Below, in pieces: positions 56,902 through 64,000 of a stretch of 64,000 nt of DNA; within the stretch, counting starts at the first letter, position 1; each line of letters begins with the position of its first letter. Both the position numbers and the translations under genes were made by a program. Source of the stretch: Candidatus Protochlamydia sp. Lineage in GTDB: Bacteria > Chlamydiota > Chlamydiia > Chlamydiales > Parachlamydiaceae. The notes beneath the pieces were generated by a model. That model worked only from the letters and a program-made list of their open reading frames with translations. It searched no databases and had not been told where the DNA came from. The DNA is taken from positions 1-64,000 of the forward strand of contig JACDAQ010000048.1 of NCBI GenBank assembly GCA_013695355.1. The letters run 5' to 3'.

Positions 56902-57873
56902 ATGTACACTACTAGCTGCTATCGATTTCTCGAACATCTAAAAATAATTAAAAATGCATCTGAGCATACGGTAAGGAATTATGCGATCGATCTCAACTCC
57001 TTCAAATTATTTCTTGAGCTTAATTCTCTAGGCAAAGAGCCTACATCCAGGATTACGCATCACGGCATTCATATCCCCACACCGCAGGATTCTCTATTAA
57101 AACTTGAAAGCATTGATCGCAAAACTATCCGTGGTTTTCTAGCTTGGCTAAGCCAGGCTAAGCAAAGTAAACGGACAATAGCCAGACGTCTCTCTTCTTT
57201 AAGAAGTTTTTTTAAATATGCCCAGGTACAAAAATGGATCGAAGTCAATCCGGCTGAAGAGCTGGAAAATCCAAAAATCGAAAAAAAATTACCAGTTTCC
57301 TTGAATTATGAACAAGTCACCCATCTTTTCAATCAACCAGCTATTGAAGACTATCTAGGATTTCGCGACCGAACTATCATGGAGCTCTTTTATAGTTCCG
57401 GCTTGAGAGTGAGCGAATTGGTTGGACTTAATAGAGAGGATTTTGATTGCTATAATTTAACACTTAAACTCAGAGGGAAGGGAAAAAAAGAAAGGGTTGT
57501 ACCCATCACTGAAAATGCTGCTAAGTGGATTCAAACCTATCTCGCCCACGCAGAGCGGCATATCCGCTCAGCAACCCATCAACCTCAAGCAGATGCAGAG
57601 GCCATTTTTCTAAATAAATTGGGATCGCGTCTCTCCAGCCGTTCAGTCGACCGTCAATTTGAACATTATTTAATGCAAAGCGGCCTGGCTGGAAAAGTGA
57701 CCCCTCATACGATCCGGCATACCATTGCAACCCACTGGCTAGAAAATGGAATGGACCTTAAAACCATTCAGGTTTTGTTAGGACATAGTTCCCTTTCCAC
57801 AACGACCATTTATACGCAAGTTTCCACGAAACTTAAACGCAAAGTGTTCAATGACCACCATCCACGGGCTTAA
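56902..57873 (+). CDS. xerC: Tyrosine recombinase XerC/XerD
   Basis: 323 residues. Resolves chromosome dimers at dif, or acts on related sites. N-terminal SAM-like core-binding domain (SEHTVRNYAIDLNSFKLFL), then the catalytic domain: R169 in SSGLRVSELVGL, the Lys in RGKGKKERVVPI, H269 and R272 in TPHTIRHTIATHWL, H295 in LLGHSSLSTT and the nucleophile Y304. Whether it is XerC or XerD cannot be settled; operon position with rnz is an aid but not proof. No dif site was identified. Confidence 0.88.
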   Translation: MYTTSCYRFLEHLKIIKNASEHTVRNYAIDLNSFKLFLELNSLGKEPTSRITHHGIHIPTPQDSLLKLESIDRKTIRGFLAWLSQAKQSKRTIARRLSSLRSFFKYAQVQKWIEVNPAEELENPKIEKKLPVSLNYEQVTHLFNQPAIEDYLGFRDRTIMELFYSSGLRVSELVGLNREDFDCYNLTLKLRGKGKKERVVPITENAAKWIQTYLAHAERHIRSATHQPQADAEAIFLNKLGSRLSSRSVDRQFEHYLMQSGLAGKVTPHTIRHTIATHWLENGMDLKTIQVLLGHSSLSTTTIYTQVSTKLKRKVFNDHHPRA

Positions 57874-57944
57874 AACCGAATTCAATGATCATTAGCCCAT
57901 TTATCCTATAGGGATTGCACGAAAATTATTTCTTGTAAACCCAT

Positions 57945-57973
57945 TTGACATTTCTGGGTGTTTCTGCTATAAT
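57945..57973 (+). promoter_or_regulatory. Consensus sigma70-type promoter for the abiE operon
   Basis: TTGACA, exactly 17 bases, TATAAT: a perfect match, about 60 bases upstream of the abiEi ATG. It is flanked by AAACCCA ... TGGGTGTTT, a short inverted repeat over the -35/spacer that could be the AbiEi operator. A related AAACCCA...TTTGGGTGTTTTTG sequence recurs at about 60253-60290. Confidence 0.8.
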
Positions 57974-58031
57974 AAAGAATTATTTTTTAGTTTATTATAC
58001 TAGATACTCATTGCTAAAAAGAGAGGTATTA

Positions 58032-58625
58032 ATGAGAGATCAAAACAAGTTCGATTTAATTCGGCCAATTTTCAACCAACCTTGTTTTAATGTAGATGAT
58101 GTCAAAAAACTCGGAGTATCTCCTTCTAATATGGCTTACTTTATCAAAAAAGGACTTGTCAGAAAATTAGCACGAGGTGTATACCAAAGCACCGATTACG
58201 AAGGTCCTGTTGAAAATTTTATGTTAGAGGACCTAATTGATTGTATAAATTCCATTCGAGGAGGGGTAATCTGCTTGATTTCAGCCTTAAGCATTTATGA
58301 CATTACAGATGAATTTAATAGGTCATATTGGATTGCCGTTTCACACAATACCTCAGTTAAAAAACGTAGTGGAATTAGGATCGTAAGATTTCGCAATATG
58401 GAGTTAGGTCGAACAACAATCGACCTACATGGAGTGCAAGTCCCCATATTTGATCGAGAACGTACAATCATAGACACATTTAGACTGTTAAGCAAAGAAA
58501 CAGCCATAAAGGCTTTGAAGATGGCTTTAAAAAGCAAAGATCGCCTTGATCTCATCAAATTACAGTCATACTCAAAACAACTTAGATTTAATATATCACC
58601 CTATCTTATGACGGCAACAACATAA
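58032..58625 (+). CDS. abiEi: AbiEi-type antitoxin/transcriptional regulator
   Basis: 197 residues from the ATG after GAGAGGTATTA. The N-terminal winged helix (FNVDDVKKLGVSPSNMAYFI, KKGLVRKLARGVYQ) is the AbiEi_4-type DNA-binding domain. The C-terminal domain (GGVICLISALSIYDITDE, YWIAVSH, VPIFDRERTIIDTFR) is the antitoxin fold. AbiEi represses its own promoter and counters the AbiEii toxin. It precedes the AbiEii gene on the same strand. A longer upstream frame starting at 57945 runs through the promoter and is not used. Confidence 0.85.
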   Translation: MRDQNKFDLIRPIFNQPCFNVDDVKKLGVSPSNMAYFIKKGLVRKLARGVYQSTDYEGPVENFMLEDLIDCINSIRGGVICLISALSIYDITDEFNRSYWIAVSHNTSVKKRSGIRIVRFRNMELGRTTIDLHGVQVPIFDRERTIIDTFRLLSKETAIKALKMALKSKDRLDLIKLQSYSKQLRFNISPYLMTATT

Positions 58626-58699
58626 ATGAACATTCTTTAAAAAGTCAGATAAAAAATATTGCTATAGAAAAAAAAATAAATTCCACCGATTGTTGGAAA

Positions 58700-59467
58700 A
58701 TGCTTTTTCTTGAGCGATTCTTATCTAGACTATCGCGCTCCGACTACAATGATAAATTAATCTTTAAAGGTGGTTTTTTACTATCTTATATAATTCAGCT
58801 TGGTCGTGAAACTAGTGACCTGGATTTTACTTTAAAAAAAATGCACGGTTCAGAAGAGAATATTAAAAATGCAATGGATAAAATTTGTTCCATACAATCA
58901 GAAGATGGATTTTCTTTTAAATATGCAGGGCAAGAAACTTTAGGCCATCCTCATGGTTATGATGGTTGTAGAATAAATTTAAGTGTGATGTTTGGGAACC
59001 TAAAAGAAAAGATAGAAATTGATATTTCAATAGGAGATGTTGTTCATCCTATTGCTCGAGAATTTAACCTTTTTCAATATCGAGGTAAACCAATGTTTGA
59101 GGATGAAATTTCTTTGATGGTCTACCCAGTCGAAACTATTTTTGCGGAAAAATTAGATGCGATCCTTTGTAAAGGAGAAAATAATACACGTATGAAGGAT
59201 TACCATGATCTATTTTTAATAATACGTGAATCGTATATAATCGATCATAAAAAATTGAAAGAATGTATTAAAAATACATTTTCGCACAGGAAAACAACAT
59301 TTAAATTCATTGAATTTAGTCCAAAAGGACTTTTTTCATTAGAAAGGTTATGGAATAGTCATCTTAAAAATATAATCAATTCACCACAATATATGAACAT
59401 GCCACAAAAGATCCAAGATGTTATAGAGACGATAAATATATTCACCAAACAATTAGATTTGGCTTAA
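58700..59467 (+). CDS. abiEii: AbiEii nucleotidyltransferase toxin, N-terminus uncertain
   Basis: At least 255 residues. FLERFLSRLSRSDYNDKLIF and KGGFLLSYIIQLGRETSDLD hold the GG...SDLD nucleotidyltransferase core, followed by EIDISIGD, VETIFAEKLDAIL and RMKDYHDLFLI, the AbiEii/MenT hallmarks (NTP transfer that blocks translation). The frame is open 27 codons further upstream with family-like sequence (INEHSLKSQIKNIAIEKKIN) but no usual start codon there; a near-miss ATAAATGAA suggests a small deletion. It is therefore either started internally or damaged. Confidence 0.8.
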   Translation: MLFLERFLSRLSRSDYNDKLIFKGGFLLSYIIQLGRETSDLDFTLKKMHGSEENIKNAMDKICSIQSEDGFSFKYAGQETLGHPHGYDGCRINLSVMFGNLKEKIEIDISIGDVVHPIAREFNLFQYRGKPMFEDEISLMVYPVETIFAEKLDAILCKGENNTRMKDYHDLFLIIRESYIIDHKKLKECIKNTFSHRKTTFKFIEFSPKGLFSLERLWNSHLKNIINSPQYMNMPQKIQDVIETINIFTKQLDLA

Positions 59468-60778
59468 ATCTATAAATTTGTCACATTAGACCCAAACTTA
59501 TCTCGACCCATGCATAGCGGCTTGCTCGCTCAACTACACATCACCAAGCAGATGGATCTCCAGCCGTTCAGCCATTGTCAAATTAAACTATATAAAGCAA
59601 AGCCGCCTGCGTGGAAAAATGATCCTCTATAGTTCAAAGCTAACGAGCATATAAACGTTTAAAAGCAAGTTTCCACTGCTAAAGCGATATTAAAAAGAAT
59701 ACCCAATTCATCCTAAAAACGGCAGTTGAAAGAAAACTTGATCCATCTACACTTGTTAATTCTTTAACAGAGGGTGATTATGATGCAGGACTTCTCCCTT
59801 TACCGACTCACCCAACAGGTGAGCTATCAAATACCAATTTAAACTGAAGAATCAATGTGGATGGGTTGGATTCGTCACGCAGGATATTAAACGCAGCCAA
59901 ATTATGGCGCGCATCATCGCCCAGATTTACAATTGGTGGACTTCATTTCGTGAGATGGGTGGAACCAGACAGACACGCGAAGGCTGTTACAAGTAGACCA
60001 TTGATGCTATATGGGGTGGCAAAGGAAGTTCAACATACGTGGCACATTACTATACGTGTTACATCAATGCATGGAACAGCTGTGGAAGTTTGCAAAAAAG
60101 TGGGTTCGCCGGCCTTAGCCTGATTTTTGGGGGTTTGGGGTCGGGAGCAGTTAACCTCCGTTTTTAGATTCATAGGCTCCGTTAGATTCACTAAGTTACT
60201 AACATTTGTTTATATTCCAAATTTTTCCTTTTTTTCAAAAATGCAACCTGCAAACCCAAATGAAGTCTTTGGGTGTTTTTGTTAAAATTGTGCTGATTTT
60301 AGAAGAAACCTTGAATAGAAATTATTTCGATGATCCAGGCTCGATTATTTTGCATCACATGAAATGAAACGAGGCGGGAGGAGACAAGGAGGTGTGGAGG
60401 ATAATATTGCTTAAAAAGCAGCATTAACGTTATGGCCTTCTCGATTTAAAGGAATCTAATGCCTTATCTACTCCTCTATCTTGAGGTTATCGAATTTGAT
60501 ATTCTTTCATTGAAAAAAACAAATCTAAGAAACTTCTTACTTCCAATACAAAATCCAAAATTCAGGTTAATAACTCCTCATCTCCCTGTCTCCTTGTCTC
60601 CGTGTTATTTTCTAAGGAGGTAAGACAATACGTAGATTTACATATAGATTTTTGATTTTTATATTAAAGATTTATAATTTTAATTTCTATAATTTTATTT
60701 AATTAGAATATTGCATTTATTAAAAATTAATAAATTCATTTTAGACTATCGAAAACTTTAATCGAAAAGGCTATCTAA
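59468..60778. other. Gene-free interval with transposase remnant and repeats
   Basis: 59470-59850: interrupted coding-like phrases (VERKLDPSTLVNSLTEGDYD), no family named. 59850-60123: transposase remnant, see its own entry. 60180-60360: AT-rich, with an AAACCCAAA...TTTGGGTGTTTTTG palindrome like the one over the abiE promoter. 60378-60607: purine-rich/pyrimidine-rich inverted repeat (GGAGACAAGGAGG ... CTCCTTGTCTCC) enclosing a segment ending in ATTCAGGTTAATAA, the MITE terminal motif. 60610-60770: AT-rich leader of the kinase gene. Confidence 0.4.
59857..60123 (+). pseudogene. IS1380-like transposase C-terminal remnant
   Basis: Two overlapping plus-strand frames combine: one gives MARIIAQIYNWWTSF, the other RWVEPDRHAKAVTSRPLML and YGVAKEVQHTWHITIRVTS. 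...RIIAxIYNWWxxF.R...PD.H.EA.TSRPL.L.GVA is how the last third of IS1380-type transposases reads, from memory. The frameshift between them and the missing first two thirds show it is dead. Confidence 0.5.
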
Positions 60779-62452
60779 ATGAATCAAATTAATAATTTTA
60801 AATGCGCATTCACTGATATTCAAAGTCTTATTAACGTAACACCAAATAATAAAGATTGTTTGACTGAAGTTTGGATTAATTATCACACCGGCCATCTTTC
60901 TGCTCAACTGCCTATTCACAGTTCGCAAAATTGGTATTTAACAGATTTAGCACATGAATTTCTTCTGCCAATAGAAGAGACTGCCTCTAAAATTAAATCA
61001 CTCGATTCTTTACCTATCTTACCCGAATTTAAAGAGGAGCATCTGACAACAGACTTTTCAAAGCTCACATGTTCCCACCCTCAGTGGGTTTATGAAACAC
61101 AAATGATCCATTTAAAAGAGGTCATCAAAAAGGCTTCCGACTGTTTTCAATTTGAAATTATTGGCTTAACTTATAATGATGTTGCAAAAGAAGTATTTTC
61201 TCTTGTCAATCAACGGCTTAGCTCTAAAGAACCCTTAAATGTGGAAGAAATAACTCAGTTTCATCATCTGCTATCTATGCTTAATCAGAAATCTCCTGAA
61301 TCGCTTTCTCAAGAGTTCATACAACTATTTATAATTATTCAAAAACTTCAATCTTCTCTGGATTTATATTCTAACGATCGAAGCCTTTCACTGGAAACGA
61401 CAGGTGGCGATAATCAATTTGCAGGGATCAACTCATCTTACATTTTAAGAGGAAAAGAGGGAGAGCGTTCTTGGGTTTTTAAACCTGAAAAAGGAGAATC
61501 GGGATTTAACGGGACAGGCACTGTTTTATGTGAAGGAATTCAACCTGGAAAAGGGGCAAAAAGGGAGCATGTAGCAAGTCTTGTAAATTATCATGGAAAA
61601 TTTCCAATTCCCTATACAAGCTATGTCGATCTTTGCGGGAGCATTGGTTCCGTCCAAATTTTCGAACCGGGGTGTAAACCTTTACCTAATTTTTTAGATG
61701 ATGAATCAAATCCTAAAAAATTAAAACAAATTCCTATTGAAGCCCTTCAATCCATGGTTTTGTTCGATACTCTCTTTGGCAATTGCGATCGACGGGCCGA
61801 TAATGTTTTGTACAGGCCGCGAATTAATGAGGAGACAGGAAAAGATGAAATTCAGCTCTTTGCAATTGACCACGGAGCTTGCATGTCAGCTTCTTTTGAT
61901 GACCCTTTAAAAATGGACCTTTTAGCTTTACCAATGATGATCACTGGAACCTACACTCAAGGATTAAAAGATCTTATTTTTAACGAGAATAATGAAGAAA
62001 AAAATGCCTTAATCATGCGCGAGCATGGAATTGAAGAACTAGCCATCGAATGGATGTCATTTGTTTCACAATTTCTAAGGTGGGGGTTGAGCCTTTCAGA
62101 AGAATATAAACAAAATAACGGGGTAGAATTAAGCCCTGCAGATCTGGCAATAGTTATTCTTAAAAACAGGAAATTACTTTGGGAAATACATCTCAATTCA
62201 TCTGATGAAAAGTTTGAAGCAGAACAATACATCAAAGACATTTTGGAATATAAAGTTTATCTTAAAAAGCTGCAAAATGAGGAAACCGATTTAAATGATT
62301 TGGAATCGATTAGAAAAAATTCAAGGAAATGTAAAACAATCATGCGTTCATTCATCCATAAAAGTGCATGGATGGATAATATTTTTGAATACATTATCAA
62401 ACCTAACATTGAAGAAATTTTAAAAGAAAAAGAATGCATTTTCATTCAATAG
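60779..62452 (+). CDS. PI3/PI4-kinase-like protein, putative effector
   Basis: 557 residues, no signal peptide. A 200-residue N-terminal part of unknown fold precedes a kinase-like region. A Gly-rich start (TTGGDNQFAGINSSYILRG) leads to the nucleotide-binding Lys in WVFKPEKGE (K235), then a catalytic loop LFDTLFGNCDRRADNVLYRP (D337, N342) and a metal-binding AIDHGACM (D364). GNxDRxxxN and xIDHG are the signatures of type II PI4-kinases and relatives, including bacterial effectors. Phosphoinositide or protein as substrate is undecided. AAAAGGCTATCTAA precedes the ATG. Confidence 0.65.
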   Translation: MNQINNFKCAFTDIQSLINVTPNNKDCLTEVWINYHTGHLSAQLPIHSSQNWYLTDLAHEFLLPIEETASKIKSLDSLPILPEFKEEHLTTDFSKLTCSHPQWVYETQMIHLKEVIKKASDCFQFEIIGLTYNDVAKEVFSLVNQRLSSKEPLNVEEITQFHHLLSMLNQKSPESLSQEFIQLFIIIQKLQSSLDLYSNDRSLSLETTGGDNQFAGINSSYILRGKEGERSWVFKPEKGESGFNGTGTVLCEGIQPGKGAKREHVASLVNYHGKFPIPYTSYVDLCGSIGSVQIFEPGCKPLPNFLDDESNPKKLKQIPIEALQSMVLFDTLFGNCDRRADNVLYRPRINEETGKDEIQLFAIDHGACMSASFDDPLKMDLLALPMMITGTYTQGLKDLIFNENNEEKNALIMREHGIEELAIEWMSFVSQFLRWGLSLSEEYKQNNGVELSPADLAIVILKNRKLLWEIHLNSSDEKFEAEQYIKDILEYKVYLKKLQNEETDLNDLESIRKNSRKCKTIMRSFIHKSAWMDNIFEYIIKPNIEEILKEKECIFIQ

Positions 62453-62481
62453 TTGACTTTTTTATCGCAAATTTATACTAT
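62453..62481 (+). promoter_or_regulatory. Putative promoter upstream of 87-residue gene
   Basis: TTGACT, 17 bases, TACTAT (or TATACT at 15 bases), about 30 bases before the next ATG, directly after the kinase gene stop. Near-consensus but unproven. Confidence 0.4.
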
Positions 62482-62510
62482 CTTGACAGTATATTAATTA
62501 TAGGTTTTTT

Positions 62511-62774
62511 ATGTGGCAAATTGTCAATAGTGGAAATGCTCAGGTATTAGCTGATAATACAAACGGCTTAACCATTTATTCTTCTTTTTATGATAGAGCT
62601 CTTCGACTAAATGGTATTACTATTGCAGCTTCTGATAAAACCTTATTCAATGGCCGCCGCGTTATTAATTACAATGATCCTGATTTTACCAATGCATTTC
62701 GGGATTATTACTTTCCAAATGTTTTGCAGAAAATTGGATATGTAATCCATGAAGTGATTCCCCGCCAAACCTAA
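62511..62774 (+). CDS. Small hypothetical protein between two kinase-like genes
   Basis: 87 residues, MWQIVNSGNAQVLADNTNGL with a beta-rich start, a FNGRRVINYNDPDFTNAFRD loop and a helical C-terminus (FPNVLQKIGYVIHEV). No signal peptide, no known motif. It lies 58 bases after the PI4K-like gene and 62 bases before the kinase-like gene, all on one strand. It could be a chaperone or regulator of either, which is conjecture. Confidence 0.5.
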   Translation: MWQIVNSGNAQVLADNTNGLTIYSSFYDRALRLNGITIAASDKTLFNGRRVINYNDPDFTNAFRDYYFPNVLQKIGYVIHEVIPRQT

Positions 62775-62836
62775 CAGAGATGTTGAATTAAATTATTTAT
62801 ATCTTACTCACACAAAATTTTGCATAAGGATAACCA

Positions 62837-63652
62837 ATGAGCCTTTCTTTTGATGAGCTTCCAAGTAAATTTCATCCCTATTTATTGGGCCACCCATCCT
62901 GTGCATCAAATTTGAAAGAAGAAATTGATCAGTTATTTCAAGCTCCACTTACCCCTTTGAAAGGAAATTATATTTTTACAGCCGGGCGATGGATAATTAA
63001 AGGAAAACGGTCAGACGGTTTATGCACAACTGAAGATACCCATATCTACCGAATTTCAAAGGCTGAGAAGATTCGTCGCTACATTAGTGAAAATCATTTA
63101 GAAAACCATTTGGTTGTCCCTCAAAAATTTCTTTATTGGAATAATGGAGATAGAAAATTTTATGTGATTTGTGAAAAGCTAAATTTATCACAAGAAGTCG
63201 CCCAGCCTGAATCTTCAGTAATCGCAGCCCAGTATGCCGGCGAAAGCCAAAGCGCTGGCGGTCAATGTAAAGCTCTAGCTGAGGGGTTTCCTCAGCGTAG
63301 TTTAACAATTGAACAAGCTAAAGCCCTAGCTAATATTTCAATTTTAGGGCTTACCGATTTATCGTATAATAATGCGTTCTTTACAACAGATGGCAAATTT
63401 GCACTTTTAGATACTGAACCTCAAAAAAGATCCCTAATGAAAAAAACATTTTCTGAAAGCCATTTTGGCTATTGGATGGGGAATAAAGATTCAGTTAAGG
63501 CCCAGCAAACGATAGCTGGCATCGCAAAGCTCAAAACATATTGCAGAGATGAGGCGGCGCGTAGAGAAATAGAAAAAATTGAAAATAGACACTTTCTTTG
63601 GAATAGTGCTAAGATAGTTGGCAAAATTGCCATGATGAGCTTGACTTATTAA
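62837..63652 (+). CDS. Kinase-like protein, C-terminus ended by MITE
   Basis: 271 residues. Segments fit a small protein-kinase-like fold: YRISKAEKIRRYISENHLEN, VPQKFLYWNNGDRKFYVICE (hinge-like), a catalytic-loop-like GLTDLSYNNAFFTTDGKFAL (D174, N178/N179) and LLDTEPQKRS (D192) in the DFG position. A clear Gly loop and Lys are not seen, so activity is doubtful. Between them (about 124-155) lies an Ala/Gly/Gln-rich insert whose DNA contains a CTGAGG/CCTCAG hairpin (about 63280-63296). The stop codon is supplied by MITE copy C, so the tail may be altered. Confidence 0.5.
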   Translation: MSLSFDELPSKFHPYLLGHPSCASNLKEEIDQLFQAPLTPLKGNYIFTAGRWIIKGKRSDGLCTTEDTHIYRISKAEKIRRYISENHLENHLVVPQKFLYWNNGDRKFYVICEKLNLSQEVAQPESSVIAAQYAGESQSAGGQCKALAEGFPQRSLTIEQAKALANISILGLTDLSYNNAFFTTDGKFALLDTEPQKRSLMKKTFSESHFGYWMGNKDSVKAQQTIAGIAKLKTYCRDEAARREIEKIENRHFLWNSAKIVGKIAMMSLTY

Positions 63653-63817
63653 CCTGAGTTTGGAGTTTTTTCGCTCTTTGGGCTGCGTCAAAGCCTCGGG
63701 CTTGAAAACTAACTGTGAGGGTAATATTAATCAATATGACCCTCAAAGTTATTTATTCAATCGCGAGAGCTTTCACGCTAGCCGAAAGGGCAAAAAAACT
63801 CCAAACTCAGGTTATTA
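63648..63817. repeat. MITE-like element, copy C (complete)
   Basis: Same ends and centre as copy B (TTAACCTGAGTTTGGAG ... CTCCAAACTCAGGTTATTA) with few changes. Its left end supplies the stop of the kinase-like gene on the plus strand and its right end the stop of the minus-strand fragment beyond. Confidence 0.85.
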
Positions 63818-64000
63818 TCTAATCCATTTTGTAATTGCTCTTTTTCCCTTTAATCGAACCGCTGCAAGAGCTTTACAAGTTTCTTTGCGTGTTTTAACAA
63901 GCGCTAAATTGATATTTTTAACACTCAATGGGGCAAGTTTATTACTGGTATGGCACCATAGTCATAAACATATGGAAGGTTTAATCCAAATTGTAGGATT
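63815..64000 (-). pseudogene. Gene fragment entering from beyond the window
   Basis: Minus-strand frames read LPYVYDYGAIPVIN and, after a shift near 63930, LSVKNINLALVKTRKETCKA, LAAVRLKGKRAITKWIR-stop, the stop being at the MITE edge. Coding-like but too short to assign; the rest lies outside. Confidence 0.25.

Noticed and set aside
56902..57873. XerC-like gene as integrase of a mobile island carrying abiE
   Set aside because: It is inside a tight housekeeping operon with rnz and has the standard Xer layout; no attachment-site duplication was seen around abiE.
57945..58031. Longer N-terminus for AbiEi beginning at a TTG
   Set aside because: That TTG is the first half of the -35 box, upstream of the transcription start; the ATG at 58032 has a good ribosome site.
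1..64000. CRISPR arrays, rRNA or tRNA genes, prophage module
   Set aside because: No regularly spaced direct repeats, no recognisable T-loop/acceptor pairs or rRNA signatures and no phage structural genes were seen by reading; a covariance search (tRNAscan, Rfam) could still find something missed.

Overview
The window looks like a chromosomal segment of an AT-rich, amoeba-associated member of the Parachlamydiales (Protochlamydia/Parachlamydia/Neochlamydia type). Three things point there: a dnaN-recF-smpB block with folD just upstream, an rpsU-dnaJ pair, and many secreted-effector-like genes with eukaryote-like folds (F-box, WD40, TPR, Ulp1/YopJ-like proteases, PI4K-like kinase, patatin). This assignment is inference; no rRNA or tRNA gene was seen to confirm it.

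Housekeeping blocks. 0.8-2.9 kb: an LptD/OstA-like outer-membrane protein. 17.1-21.8 kb: a tight cluster of ugd, polyprenyl synthase, sugar-phosphate transferase, MreD-like protein and rarA. 25.5-32.2 kb: folD, a chlamydial-type winged-helix protein, dnaN, recF, smpB and rlmH. 36.4-37.9 kb: a YacL-like PIN/TRAM protein and acpS. 41.3-46.4 kb: a WalJ-like metallo-hydrolase, then dnaJ, rpsU, tsaB and a dGTPase-like HD protein on the minus strand. 51.8-57.9 kb: lon, an RfaE2-like nucleotidyltransferase, a rhomboid protease, rnz and xerC, mostly overlapping.

Accessory blocks. 3.1-16.4 kb: a TPR protein, two very large coiled-coil paralogues whose C-termini look like permuted papain-fold (YiiX-like) cysteine hydrolases, a small partner, and a minus-strand pair (tandem-domain protein plus alpha/beta-hydrolase-like protein). 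22.6-25.2 kb: two exported proteins and a Ulp1-like protease candidate. 32.2-35.8 kb: a helical-repeat protein split at an A8 tract and an F-box protein. 37.9-40.2 kb: tandem paralogues with an H-D-Q-C arrangement, candidate YopJ/Ulp1-like (clan CE) enzymes. 46.6-47.9 kb: an F-box plus beta-propeller gene broken by one frameshift. 58-59.5 kb: an AbiE toxin-antitoxin pair behind a consensus promoter. 60.8-63.7 kb: a PI4K-like kinase candidate and a kinase-like protein.

The accessory DNA is littered with decay: a PIN toxin gene broken by two elements, IS5-like and IS1380-like transposase remnants, half-deleted LysR/MFS and MerR/TipAS genes, a patatin fragment, about 170-bp MITE-like elements (several providing the stop codon of their neighbour), and about 35-bp palindromic scars. 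Overall a compact conserved chromosome is interrupted by islands of host-interaction genes being gained, duplicated and lost. No CRISPR array was seen.
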